Shown here: piece by piece, positions 1 through 9,081 of the stretch | Layout: the number at the start of each line of letters is the position of its first letter | Position numbering within the stretch: the first letter of the stretch is position 1 | DNA from: RGIG3701 sp030530205 | GTDB taxonomy: Bacteria; Planctomycetota; Planctomycetia; Pirellulales; Thermoguttaceae | Assembly: GCA_030530205.1 (NCBI GenBank) | Contig: JAUMVK010000022.1 | Location: forward strand, 1-64,000 | Direction of reading: 5' to 3' | Length of the DNA: 64,000 nucleotides | The notes under the pieces: model-generated | Databases searched by the model: none | What the model saw: only the letters and a program-made list of their open reading frames with translations | What the model was told of the DNA's origin: nothing | Translations under genes and position numbers: made by a program

Positions 1-21
1 TTATTCGTTATTCATTCGATC

Positions 22-1752
22 TCACCCGTCTTCTTCGGACATCTTGGCGACGCGGAGGACTTCCTCGATTGTTGTAATCCCTTTACATACTTTATAAAGA
101 CCGTCCACATAAAGGGTTTTCATTCCTTCCATGATAGCGGCCTGACGGATTTGCGCAGTTGGGGCTTCCGCAAACGTCAATTCACGGATCTTGCTCGACA
201 TTTTCATCAGCTCGTAAATGCCCAAACGCCCCTTGTACCCTTTCATATTGCAGGTAGGACAACCACGGCCGTGCATAAAATGCGCGTTTTCCAGGGCGTG
301 TTCCGGAAAACCTATCGAATCGATTACCGATTGCGGCGGCTGGAATGGCTCACGGCACTTTTTGCAGACCGTTCGAACCAGACGCTGAGCCATGATCGCG
401 ATAACGGAACTGGCGATCAGGTACGACGGAACCCCCATATCGGCCAGTCGGGTCACAGCAGAAGGGGCGTCGTTCGTATGAAGCGTACTGAAGACAAGGT
501 GCCCGGTAAGAGACGCCTGAATACCCATCTGGGCGGTTTCAAGGTCTCGCATTTCACCGACCAGAATGATGTTCGGAGCCTGACGCAGCATGGAACGAAT
601 AACGGTCGCAAAGTCCAAACCAATCGAGTGTTTGATCTCTACCTGGTTGATCCCCGCCAAATAATACTCGACCGGGTCTTCGGCCGTGATGATTTTCCGG
701 TCGGGGGTATTTAGGGCGTTCAAAGCGGCGTAAAGAGAGGTCGTTTTGCCCGAGCCTGTCGGACCCGTGACCAGAATGATCCCATTCGGGCGGCGGATCA
801 ACGTATTAAATGTCGTATAATCATCTTCCGCGAAACCGAGCTGACGCAGACCGATCTTGATATTGTCTTTGTCAAGAATACGCATGACAACAGACTGACC
901 GTGGTTTGTCGGGATGATACTCACACGAAGGTCGAGCTCTTTGTCACCGACAGTCACCTTGATTCGACCGTCCTGCGTACGACGCCGCTCCGCGATGTCC
1001 AGCTTTGACAAAATTTTAATACGGGACAGCAGTGCGCCCAACAGACGACGTGGCGGACTTTCACGTTCGACCAGAACACCATCAATACGGTAACGAATAC
1101 GAATACGATCTTCAAACGGTTCAATGTGAATATCGGACGCTTTGAGCTGCACGGCCTCGGTGATGATGAGCTGCGTCAAACGAACGATCATGGCACTGGA
1201 TTCATCGACGTTTTCGTCATCCCCGCCAGTTCCATAAAGGTCGGTTTCCGAGAAATCGATGTTCGTTTCTACCTGCTTGCCGTCAACTTCCTGCATAAGA
1301 GGAATCGCCTGCGCAAGTTCCTGCTGACCGTATAGTGCGTTGATCGTCTTCTGAATGGCTTCTTTCGGCGACAGATTAATATTAATACGCCGATTGAGCA
1401 TGAAGGTCAGTTTGTCAATGGCGTTGAAATCTTCAGGTTCACTTGTCGCGATGGTTAATTCACCGTCATCGGCGGCAATCGGCACAATGTTGAACTCCCG
1501 GGCAATGTGTTCAGGCACAAGAGCCACGACTTCCGGCGGAATCTCGACTGTTGAAAGTTTTACAAATTTCGTGCCGTATTCTTCCGCCATGGCACGCATG
1601 ACATTATTCGCAGAAACGTAATTAAGCTGAACAAGCGCATCCCCCAGTTTGATGTGTTGTCTTTCAGCAAACGTTTTTGCTTCCTCAAGCTGGTCGTTCG
1701 TCAAGATCCCACACTTGACGAGGATCGCAGCAAAATTTCTTTTTTTGGCCAT
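22..1752 (-). CDS. pilB: Type IV pilus / type II secretion assembly ATPase (PilB/GspE family)
   Basis: Cytoplasmic hexameric ATPase that powers pilin or pseudopilin assembly. The 576-aa product has an MshEN-type N-terminal domain (about residues 1-150) and a GspE core. Walker A GPTGSGKT is at 330-337, the Walker B region ILVGE at 396-400, and the HTND box near 425. Two CxxC pairs (Cys463/466 and 498/501) form the usual zinc site. The family is certain. Whether it serves a type IV pilus or type II secretion cannot be decided, because no other pilus gene is in the window; the symbol is therefore tentative. The start was set at the ATG preceded by AAGGGG, not at an upstream in-frame ATG that lacks a ribosome site. 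Confidence 0.93.
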   Translation of the reverse strand: MAKKRNFAAILVKCGILTNDQLEEAKTFAERQHIKLGDALVQLNYVSANNVMRAMAEEYGTKFVKLSTVEIPPEVVALVPEHIAREFNIVPIAADDGELTIATSEPEDFNAIDKLTFMLNRRININLSPKEAIQKTINALYGQQELAQAIPLMQEVDGKQVETNIDFSETDLYGTGGDDENVDESSAMIVRLTQLIITEAVQLKASDIHIEPFEDRIRIRYRIDGVLVERESPPRRLLGALLSRIKILSKLDIAERRRTQDGRIKVTVGDKELDLRVSIIPTNHGQSVVMRILDKDNIKIGLRQLGFAEDDYTTFNTLIRRPNGIILVTGPTGSGKTTSLYAALNALNTPDRKIITAEDPVEYYLAGINQVEIKHSIGLDFATVIRSMLRQAPNIILVGEMRDLETAQMGIQASLTGHLVFSTLHTNDAPSAVTRLADMGVPSYLIASSVIAIMAQRLVRTVCKKCREPFQPPQSVIDSIGFPEHALENAHFMHGRGCPTCNMKGYKGRLGIYELMKMSSKIRELTFAEAPTAQIRQAAIMEGMKTLYVDGLYKVCKGITTIEEVLRVAKMSEEDG

Positions 1753-2024
1753 GAAGGTCCCCTTAAATTTTTTTGAATAGAGCCGCAGCCTCAGTGGATT
1801 CAAAAACTATCTCACTTTATATAGATTACTTCATTAGAGGTTTTTGTCAAGTATCACCGATTCAAAATTTGTCGAAATTTTAGAAAATTTTCAAATTTTT
1901 TTGAGACTGGGCGTGAAAGAGTTAGGAGTGTGGAGTGAGGAGTTGACGCTTCGCGTAACGAGGCTTTCAGAAAGAATTCGACCCATAAAAAGCCGACGGC
2001 TTTTCCAACTCCTAACTCCTAACT
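1753..2024. repeat. Intergenic inverted repeat of GTTAGGAGT words
   Basis: The gap between two minus-strand genes holds an imperfect inverted repeat. A left arm with GTTAGGAGT and GGAGTGAGGAGTTG (about 1920-1943) faces CAACTCCTAACTCCTAAC (2008-2025), whose end touches the neighbouring stop codon. A possible minus-strand -35 (TTGACA, complement of 1845-1850) precedes the ATPase gene, but its -10 is unclear. Confidence 0.5.
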
Positions 2025-3158
2025 TCATTGCGCCTGTGATTTCTGCCCGTCTGGCGACCCGGCGATGGGGGTTCCTTCCGGGAGCGGTCTGGAAGCGACA
2101 GCAAAACCTTGACGGTAAGCCTCCGCCTTCAGCGGGTTAAAAGTTCCAAACCCGGTCGGGTAGATCCAAAACGTCAGCGTATCTTTTCCCGGAGTGAGTT
2201 TTTCCAGCGCACTGAGGAATTTTGAGCCGGGAAGCAGTGCCTGCTCAAGTGTCTCGCCTTCGACCTCGATGTCAGGCGGAATGACTTTCAGGTAAACGCC
2301 GACTTTGGAACCCTGAAGCCGTGTTTCTGTGTGAAGCCGGAATCCCTTGTAGGGGCCCAGGACTTCAGTTCGGACTCCTTTTACCATGAGAGTTCGCATT
2401 ATCTCGGGAATTCTGCGTTCGTATTCCTTCATAAGTTCGTCAAGAGGGACGTGCAGGACGTAGCCATGATCAAGCATGAAGTGCATCTCCCGACTGTCCA
2501 CGGAGTGAACGATCGGTGTCATTTTGTGCTCGATGGTTTTGGGGCCGCCGTTGGCCGCGCCGGGGGTTTGAAGAAACTGGATCTTGGCTTCCAGCGCTTT
2601 GATTTCGTTCTGCAACTGGATGGATTCCTGCGAAAGCGCAAGCAACTCGCGGTTCTGAAGGTCTTTCTCGCTTGTTTTCGTCGCCAATTCCTTCTGGATC
2701 ATGGAAAGGGCGGACGTCAATTGAACGATTTCCTCTGCAAAAGCCGTTTGTTCAGCTTCGAGTCGGGTATTCTGAAGCCGAAGCTCTTGAACATCTGAAC
2801 CAAGCTGGCGCTGGATCTGAGCGGTTGTTTCAATGGTTTCCGCAGCCAGTTTCAATTCGTTCTGGAGTTTTTCCCGTTCGTCAGGCGTGAGAGGCGGTAA
2901 TGGAGAGCGGAGCGCGGAATTACGCGTTGAGTCCTCCTCGGGAGGCGGAAGCGGAAGCGTCAGTTCATCCTCTGCCGTGGCGCTGGCCGACTGTTCTTTC
3001 TGCGCCAGTTCTTTCAGACGGCTCGACGTCAAACCGCTTTTCACCTGTGCGCCGACCACCACCACGAGGATGATAAGGATCCCCACGATATTCGACACGA
3101 CGTCCAGAAACGAGTCCTGTCCGTTATCGAGGTCTTGATGGGGAATGGGGCGGCGCAT
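2025..3158 (-). CDS. Membrane-anchored coiled-coil protein with ExbD/MotB-like N-terminus
   Basis: Unknown function, 377 aa. A short cytoplasmic N-terminus (MRRPIPHQDLDNGQDSFLD) leads into one hydrophobic helix (about 17-38, VVSNIVGILIILVVVVGAQV). A Pro-rich linker, a long Gln/Glu-rich coiled coil (about 95-220) and a soluble C-terminal domain follow. The Asp just before the single transmembrane helix resembles ExbD/TolR/MotB-type stators, and planctomycetes often carry proteins with this FLDVV start next to a TolQ/MotA gene. No such partner is in the window. The Met at 3158 was chosen because translation upstream of it would add 63 residues without homology and overlap the divergent promoter. 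No clear Shine-Dalgarno is visible. Confidence 0.7.
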   Translation of the reverse strand: MRRPIPHQDLDNGQDSFLDVVSNIVGILIILVVVVGAQVKSGLTSSRLKELAQKEQSASATAEDELTLPLPPPEEDSTRNSALRSPLPPLTPDEREKLQNELKLAAETIETTAQIQRQLGSDVQELRLQNTRLEAEQTAFAEEIVQLTSALSMIQKELATKTSEKDLQNRELLALSQESIQLQNEIKALEAKIQFLQTPGAANGGPKTIEHKMTPIVHSVDSREMHFMLDHGYVLHVPLDELMKEYERRIPEIMRTLMVKGVRTEVLGPYKGFRLHTETRLQGSKVGVYLKVIPPDIEVEGETLEQALLPGSKFLSALEKLTPGKDTLTFWIYPTGFGTFNPLKAEAYRQGFAVASRPLPEGTPIAGSPDGQKSQAQ

Positions 3159-3284
3159 GGCGAAACACAAAAAAACAAAAAAAGGAACGAACCAAAAACC
3201 GGGACGGCCCGGCGGTCGCCCATTCGTGGAATCATACCACAAAAAACGGAAAGATGCAAGACCGTTTTTTTTCTTTGCCCCCCC

Positions 3285-3313
3285 TTTACATTTCGTGGGG
3301 TTTGTTGTAGATT
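3285..3313 (+). promoter_or_regulatory. Sigma70-like promoter of the GH123-like gene
   Basis: TTTACA (3285-3290), 17-bp spacer, TAGATT (3308-3313), ending 64 bp before the ATG at 3378. Confidence 0.5.
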
Positions 3314-3377
3314 GAACGCATTGAGGATTTTTTTGTTCCTGCCCCACGTCTCCCCTTTTTTTGAAAAGGATTTCACC

Positions 3378-6296
3378 ATGCGCATTTTACGCTCGTTTCT
3401 TCTGGTCTTTCTGTTTTTGTCCGCCGTGCCGCCTTTGCAGGCGGTGACGTTTGATCTTGCCGACCCGGGCTGGAAACTCTCGGGCGGTGAGGGCCGTCGT
3501 CTTGAAAACGTCGCGGGCGCACAGGGGACCGTTCTTGAACTGACCGGCGACGGAAAACACTCGACCGTCTGGGCCTTGAATGATATTCCAGTCGTGCCCG
3601 GAAAAATCGGCCTGGTCCGGTACAAGGTGCGCCGCGTCGCAGGTTCCGGCGGCGGCATGACCGGCATGAACTTCGCCAACTTCGACGTCTCCGTCCCGGA
3701 AAAATGGGAAACCAAAACCCTCATCTTCAAAATTCCGGAAGGCGAACAGTCCGGGACCCTCCGTCTGGGGCAGTGGAACGCTGCCGCGACGCTTCAGTTC
3801 GCCGAGTGCGAATTCCTGTACCTGACGCCCGTGTTCAACGCCTCCGGCCTCGGTGACGATGAATCGGTCACGGAAGAACCGACCGGCAAGGTTTACCGCT
3901 TCACCTCGGCGTTTGGCGGCTCGCAGGGGAATTACTCCCGCACGCTCGACAGTACCCGCGTCTGGTTCAATTCGGACCGCTGGTGCTTCGGGACGAATAC
4001 GGAACTGCTTTACCATTTCCGCGCCGCAGACGTTCAGGAAAACGGGCGCTTCTTCGGCGGGAAATTCGAGTTTACCGTGGGCTACTACGCCGGCGGCTCC
4101 CTTCTGGCGGAGTATTCGACGGACGGCGGATCGTGGAGCGAACTGGCCGTTCAACCCTCGAGCGGCACGCAGATCATCGATCTTCCGGCCGTTGAGGGCG
4201 GCGCGGAAAACGTCTGGATCCGTTTCAGGGGGCTGGAAAAGTCTAACCTGCAGCTCAACTCGATGAAGGTCGAGCTTCCGCTTTCTCCGACCGGACCCAC
4301 GGCCCAGGCGTCGAAAGAGAATACGCCGATCGGAACGCAGGCCGCCGGAACGCACGGCTTCACGTGCTTCTGGGAACTGGTGGACGGAGACGAGGGGTTT
4401 GAGGCCCTGCTTCCCCCGGTGGAGTCCCTCCCGAAAAAGGTTCCGGGCGAGCAGGTCTTCGAGAAGAAACTGACCTGGAAAGACGCTCAGGGGGCCGAAA
4501 AGACCGCCACGGTCCGCTGCCGGTACTACGTCGCCGAGTTTTACCGCGAGGATTACGGCCAGACACTCGACGTCTCCTCCGACGCACTGGGCGTCTGGAC
4601 GTGCGAAGCGCCTTGGAAGATTTACCGGAAACGCGCCCTTCCGACCGCCAAAGCCCCCCAAGGGACCGGCCTGAAAATCTCTGCCGCACGGAATGACTAC
4701 GAGTCGGTCCAGCTCGTTCTGAAGCCGAAAGTCGGCCGGGTGCTGAAAAACGTGACGATCTCCCCCCTCAAAAACCGGACTAGCGAGTTCATCGCGCCGG
4801 AAAACGTGACGGTCCGCGACGAGTTCTTCCACTTTGTGGACCATCCGACCGACGCCACGGCCGTGAAGGAATTTTACCCCGACGCGCTGCCGCCGCTGGT
4901 CTTCCCGAAGACGCTCGAAGCGGGTTTGAACGCACCGCTTTGGCTGACGGTTTACGTTCCGTTCGGGACGCAGGCCGGGGACTATGCCGCAACGGTGACG
5001 CTTACGCTGGATGATCAGACCGTTGAGGTTCCGCTGGCGCTGCACGTCTGGGACTTCGACGTTCCGAAGCGGAACCACTCGGAAAGCGGCTACGGCTTCT
5101 ACGCGGGGACGGCGTACACCTACCACGGCGCGAAAACCGACGAAGACCGCCGGAAGATCCAGGACATGTATTTCGCGTTCATCGGGAAGTACCGCCTGAG
5201 CGTTTACAGTCCGGAGGGGATGGACTCGATCCGGTATAATTTTATCGTCGATGAGGAAAAACCCGAGAATTCGCGCTGCGAGGTGGATTTCAGCAAATTC
5301 GACCCGGCAATGGAAAAGGCGGTGAAAGAATACGGCTGCACCAACTTCACCCTGCACTTCCCCGGAATGGGCGGAGGAACGTTCCACGACCGGTACGAAC
5401 CGGAAATCAAGGGCTTCGGCGAGAATACCGTCGAGTACCAGGCGATGTTCTCGTCGATGGTCCGGCAGGTCGAGGCCCACCTGAAGGAAAAGGGCTGGAT
5501 CCGGATGGCCTACGTCTATTGGTTCGATGAACCGGACGTGAAGGACTACGAGTTCGTGAAGAACGGCATGAACCGGATCAAGAAATACGCTCCGGAGATC
5601 CAGACCATGCTGACCGAGGAGCCGTTGGAAGACGTGATCGCCGGCTCGAAACTCGGGAAGATCGACATCTGGTGCCCGGTCACACCGAATTTCAACGAGG
5701 AGCTGGCGAATAAATGCCGGGAAAAGGGCGAGCGGTTCTGGTGGTACGTCTGCTGCTGGCCGCACGCGCCGTACTGCACGGAGTTCACCGACCACCCCGC
5801 CGTTGAACTGCGCACGTGGTACTGGCAGACGTGGAAGTACGACGTCGTCGGGACTCTCATCTGGACGTTGAACTGGTGGACGTCCAACACGGCCTTCCCG
5901 AATGAGCAGCAGAACCCGTACCTCGATCCGATGAGCTACGTCAGCGGGTACGACACGCCGCCGGGAACGAAGCGTTTCTGGGGGAACGGCGACGGTCGGC
6001 TTTTCTACCCGCCGCTTTCCTGCGCCACTCCGAACACGGGAGAAACGCCCAATTTCGACGAACCGGTTGCGAGTATGCGCCTGGAAATGCTCCGCGAAGG
6101 GTGCGAGGACTTTGAATTCCTCTGGCTCCTGCGGGAAAAACTCAAGACCGCCACGCCCGAGCAGCGCGCGAAGTACGAGCCGCTCCTGACCGTTCCGGAA
6201 GAGATCACCGCTTCCATGACGGAGTTCAGCAAAGACCCCGCGCCGATCTACCGTCACCGGAAGGCCGTGGCTGAGGCGATCGAGGCGATGGAGTAG
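3378..6296 (+). CDS. Secreted GH123/DUF4091-like glycoside hydrolase
   Basis: Probable exported carbohydrate-active enzyme, 972 aa, with a signal peptide ending at LQA. The N-terminal half has beta-sandwich regions of carbohydrate-binding type. A GH123-type N-terminal domain (segments such as KISAARNDYESVQLVL and VPLALHVWDFDVP) is followed by a TIM-barrel region. There the motif VYWFDEPD has the adjacent Asp-Glu expected of GH123-type substrate-assisted catalysis. The end (SMRLEMLREGCEDFEFLWLL) is typical of DUF4091. The family's characterised members act on N-acetylgalactosaminides; the substrate here is unknown. AAGGA lies 7-8 nt before the ATG, which supports this start over the longer open frame. 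Confidence 0.8.
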   Translation: MRILRSFLLVFLFLSAVPPLQAVTFDLADPGWKLSGGEGRRLENVAGAQGTVLELTGDGKHSTVWALNDIPVVPGKIGLVRYKVRRVAGSGGGMTGMNFANFDVSVPEKWETKTLIFKIPEGEQSGTLRLGQWNAAATLQFAECEFLYLTPVFNASGLGDDESVTEEPTGKVYRFTSAFGGSQGNYSRTLDSTRVWFNSDRWCFGTNTELLYHFRAADVQENGRFFGGKFEFTVGYYAGGSLLAEYSTDGGSWSELAVQPSSGTQIIDLPAVEGGAENVWIRFRGLEKSNLQLNSMKVELPLSPTGPTAQASKENTPIGTQAAGTHGFTCFWELVDGDEGFEALLPPVESLPKKVPGEQVFEKKLTWKDAQGAEKTATVRCRYYVAEFYREDYGQTLDVSSDALGVWTCEAPWKIYRKRALPTAKAPQGTGLKISAARNDYESVQLVLKPKVGRVLKNVTISPLKNRTSEFIAPENVTVRDEFFHFVDHPTDATAVKEFYPDALPPLVFPKTLEAGLNAPLWLTVYVPFGTQAGDYAATVTLTLDDQTVEVPLALHVWDFDVPKRNHSESGYGFYAGTAYTYHGAKTDEDRRKIQDMYFAFIGKYRLSVYSPEGMDSIRYNFIVDEEKPENSRCEVDFSKFDPAMEKAVKEYGCTNFTLHFPGMGGGTFHDRYEPEIKGFGENTVEYQAMFSSMVRQVEAHLKEKGWIRMAYVYWFDEPDVKDYEFVKNGMNRIKKYAPEIQTMLTEEPLEDVIAGSKLGKIDIWCPVTPNFNEELANKCREKGERFWWYVCCWPHAPYCTEFTDHPAVELRTWYWQTWKYDVVGTLIWTLNWWTSNTAFPNEQQNPYLDPMSYVSGYDTPPGTKRFWGNGDGRLFYPPLSCATPNTGETPNFDEPVASMRLEMLREGCEDFEFLWLLREKLKTATPEQRAKYEPLLTVPEEITASMTEFSKDPAPIYRHRKAVAEAIEAME

Positions 6297-6299
6297 GAA

Positions 6300-6361
6300 G
6301 TTTTCAGTTCCCAGTTTTCAGTTTTCTGGGAATTCTCTGGGAGCTTCTGGGAACTGAAAAC
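6300..6361. repeat. Inverted repeat of GTTTTCAGTTCCCAG words, possible terminator
   Basis: GTTTTCAGTTCCCAG (6300-6314) is matched perfectly by its reverse complement at 6347-6361, with further CAGTTTTC and CTGGGA words in the loop. It begins four bases after a stop codon and ends just before the next promoter, so it could terminate transcription, although no clear T-run follows. Confidence 0.6.
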
Positions 6362-6373
6362 TCCTCACCCCCC

Positions 6374-6401
6374 TTGACACGGCGGGGGATTAATGTATAT
6401 T
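6374..6401 (+). promoter_or_regulatory. Promoter of the GH2 gene
   Basis: Consensus -35 TTGACA (6374-6379), 16-bp spacer, -10 TATATT (6396-6401), about 50 bp before the start. Confidence 0.65.
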
Positions 6402-6451
6402 TGAGAGAAATCATTCCATTTACCACCATTTTTTTAAGGAGCAATTTGAAG

Positions 6452-8737
6452 ATGATGAAAACCTTTTTTGTGTCCGTGTGCTGTTTCGCGGCTCTTGGGC
6501 TTTCCTCCCTCCTGAACGCTGCCGAGTGGCAGATCCAGGAAAACCCGATCCTCACGCCGTGGGCGGAGCAGGTCTCGCCCGAGAACGCGCACCCGGAATA
6601 CCCGCGTCCGCAATTCGTCCGCGGTGAGTGGCAGAATCTCAACGGCCTCTGGGACTACGCCATCGTCCCGGCTGACCAGACCGCCAGCGCGTGGGACGGC
6701 CAGATCCTGGTTCCGTACCCGATCGAATCGGCGCTTTCCGGCGTGAAAAAGACCGTCGGGAAAGAAAACCTCCTCGTGTACCACCGCACGTTCACCGTCC
6801 CGGCCGGATGGAAAGATAAAGACGTGATCCTGAACTTCGAGGCGTGCGACTGGAAAACCGAAGTGAGCGTCAACGGGAAAGTCGTCGGGAATCACACGGG
6901 CGGCTACGCGCCGTTCAGCTTCAACATCACGGACGCCCTGAAAGCTGAAGGCGAGCAGGAAGTTACCGTTACAGTCTATGACCCCACCGACGAGAACTGG
7001 CAGCCGCGCGGCAAGCAGGTCCGTAAACCGGGAGGGATCTGGTACACTTCCGTCACGGGCCTTTGGGGTTCCGTCTGGATGGAACCAGTCGCCAAAGCTG
7101 GTAAAATCGTCAGCGCTGCTGGTTACGCCGCCAAAGTCGTGGACGGTAAACTCGTCCCGGCCATGGAAGGGAACGTCGTGATCCGCGGAAAAGCCTGCAT
7201 CGCCGATGCGAACGCTACAGTGTTCGTGGAAGCACAGGTCCGCTGCCCCAAAACGGGTGAGATCCTTTACCGCGGCGGCGGAATGGTCAAAGACGGCAAA
7301 TTCCAGATTGCCGGTCAGGTGAAAAACGTCAAGTACTGGTCACCGGAAAACCCGGTCCTGTACCCGGTCACGTACACGCTGAGCGTAAATCAGAAAACTG
7401 TCGATTCGGTCGAGAGTTACATCGGTCTGCGTACCTCGACGCTCGGCAAAGACGGCGACGAATTCGTCCGTATGCTGCTGAACGGGAAGTTCCTCTTCCA
7501 GTACGGTCCTCTGGATCAGGGCTGGTGGCCGGATGGGCTTTACACCGCTCCGACCGACGAAGCGTTGAAGTATGACCTGGAGATCACGAAGAAGATGGGC
7601 TTCAACATGCTCCGCAAACACGTGAAAGTCGAGCCGCGCCGGTTCTACTACTGGTGCGACAAACTGGGTATGATGGTCTGGCAGGATATGCCCAGCGGTG
7701 ACAAATACATCCGTGGCGACCAGCCCGACTTTGATCGTTCTGACGAATCCACGGCAAACTACTACCACGAATGGGGCGAAATCATGGACACGCTTCAGAA
7801 CTCGCCGTCCATCGTGATGTGGGTCCCGTTCAACGAGGGCTGGGGCCAGTTCGATACGGAAGAAGTCGTCGCGTGGACGATGGAAAAAGACCCGACACGT
7901 CTGTGTGACTGCGCCAGCGGCTGGACCGACCGCAACTGTGGAAGCGTCCACGACATGCACCGCTACCCCGGCCCGGGAATGCCTGAACCGGAAGAAAACC
8001 GCGCCGTCGTTCTGGGTGAATTCGGTGGTCTCGGTCTGCCCTGCCCCGGTAACGCCTGGAAAACGGAAGGAAACTGGGGCTATGTCTCCTTTGCCGATCA
8101 GGATGGCCTCCGTGCCAGGTACAAGAACCTGATCGTGGCGCTGCGCTCCCTGATCGATAAAGGTCTCTCGGCGGCAGTGTACACACAGACGACCGATGTG
8201 GAAATCGAGGTCAACGGTCTGATGAGCTACGACCGCAAAATCAACAAGATGGGCGCGGAAAACGTGGCCGCCATCAACGCGCGCCTCTACAAACCGTTGC
8301 CGAAAGTGACGGAAGTCGTGCCGTTGGGTCAGGAATGGGCCTTCACGACCGAAACCCCGGCCGAGAACTGGTTCGCGGTCGATTTCAATGATTCGGCCTG
8401 GAAAACCGGCAAGAACCTCGGCGGCGGCAACGCTCCGAACGTTACGGCCGATACGGAATGGAAGACCCCGGACGTCTGGGTCCGCCGGACGTTCGATCTG
8501 GACGATGTGAACGGGAAAACCTTCGCTCTGAAAATGTACCACGACGAAGACGCTGAAGTCTATGTCAACGGCGTGAAAGTCCTGGAAACCAAGGGCTATG
8601 TGACCGATTTCACGGTGTTCGAACTGGACCCGAGCGTGATGAAAGCGTTCAAAGCCGGCAAAAACACCATCGCGATCCACTGCCGTCAGACGATGGGTGG
8701 TCAATACATTGACTGCGGTGTCGTGACGATCGAGTGA
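6452..8737 (+). CDS. Secreted glycoside hydrolase family 2 protein
   Basis: Exported GH2 enzyme of the beta-galactosidase/glucuronidase/mannosidase group, 761 aa. A signal peptide ends near LLNAA. A jelly-roll sugar-binding domain (about 60-210), an Ig-like domain and a TIM barrel follow. The acid/base Glu is in WVPFNEGWGQF (Glu462) and the nucleophile candidate in VLGEFGG (Glu523). A C-terminal galactose-binding-like domain carries DAEVYVNGVKV. GH2 is clear; the exact sugar is not. The first of two tandem ATGs was chosen because TTAAGGAG is 11 nt upstream. It has its own promoter and follows another glycosidase gene in the same direction. Confidence 0.88.
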   Translation: MMKTFFVSVCCFAALGLSSLLNAAEWQIQENPILTPWAEQVSPENAHPEYPRPQFVRGEWQNLNGLWDYAIVPADQTASAWDGQILVPYPIESALSGVKKTVGKENLLVYHRTFTVPAGWKDKDVILNFEACDWKTEVSVNGKVVGNHTGGYAPFSFNITDALKAEGEQEVTVTVYDPTDENWQPRGKQVRKPGGIWYTSVTGLWGSVWMEPVAKAGKIVSAAGYAAKVVDGKLVPAMEGNVVIRGKACIADANATVFVEAQVRCPKTGEILYRGGGMVKDGKFQIAGQVKNVKYWSPENPVLYPVTYTLSVNQKTVDSVESYIGLRTSTLGKDGDEFVRMLLNGKFLFQYGPLDQGWWPDGLYTAPTDEALKYDLEITKKMGFNMLRKHVKVEPRRFYYWCDKLGMMVWQDMPSGDKYIRGDQPDFDRSDESTANYYHEWGEIMDTLQNSPSIVMWVPFNEGWGQFDTEEVVAWTMEKDPTRLCDCASGWTDRNCGSVHDMHRYPGPGMPEPEENRAVVLGEFGGLGLPCPGNAWKTEGNWGYVSFADQDGLRARYKNLIVALRSLIDKGLSAAVYTQTTDVEIEVNGLMSYDRKINKMGAENVAAINARLYKPLPKVTEVVPLGQEWAFTTETPAENWFAVDFNDSAWKTGKNLGGGNAPNVTADTEWKTPDVWVRRTFDLDDVNGKTFALKMYHDEDAEVYVNGVKVLETKGYVTDFTVFELDPSVMKAFKAGKNTIAIHCRQTMGGQYIDCGVVTIE

Positions 8738-8769
8738 TTTATTTTAACGATCGAAAATGATGGATTTCT

Positions 8770-8891
8770 GCCTCCCCTGAAAGGGGAGGGGGACCACCGA
8801 AGGTGGTGGAGGGGTTCTAACAGTGGGATGGATTTTCCCCGGTTTCGGAACCCCCCCGGCACTACGTGCCACCTCCCCTTTTAGGGGAGGC
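8770..8891. repeat. Palindromic intergenic repeat, copy 1
   Basis: A 122-bp element bounded by GCCTCCCCT and AGGGGAGGC. Inside are the hairpins CCTCCCCTGAAAGGGGAGG and ACCACCGAAGGTGGT and the palindrome GGCACTACGTGCC. The 344-bp gap it occupies holds no gene. Related elements lie at 12022-12143, 16225-16361 and 26102-26203. Confidence 0.8.
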
Positions 8892-8950
8892 TGTCTCTCT
8901 TTATGACCATCCGCTCGCCTTTTTAATGCTTCGCTCTGAAAATTTCTAAA

Positions 8951-9081
8951 TTTTTTCTCTTTTTTTGAATAATTCTGAAAAAATTCGCTTGTAAATCTCT
9001 CTCCTCCGTATAAAATATTATTCATAAGTGAATATTGATAGTCAAATTATTGTTTTACATAAACATTCATAAGGTGCCCAG
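8951..9081 (+). promoter_or_regulatory. Leader of the first PEP-CTERM gene
   Basis: The AT-rich region has TTTTTTCTCTTTTT (8951-8964), TCCGTATAAAATA (9005-9017, a -10-like element), an ATTCATAAGTGAAT hairpin and ATTCATAAGGT next to the start. The leader of the second PEP-CTERM gene has similar blocks at 48233-48375. Confidence 0.4.

Noticed and set aside
3387..6257. Long open minus-strand frame across the GH123-like gene
   Set aside because: Shadow of the plus-strand gene, which has a signal peptide and catalytic motifs.
8770..8891. CRISPR-like repeat
   Set aside because: Repeats are palindromic, dispersed over 17 kb, and not separated by regular spacers.
8744..9025. Short minus-strand reading frame over the palindromic repeat
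   Set aside because: Composed of repeat sequence; no ribosome site or homologous features.
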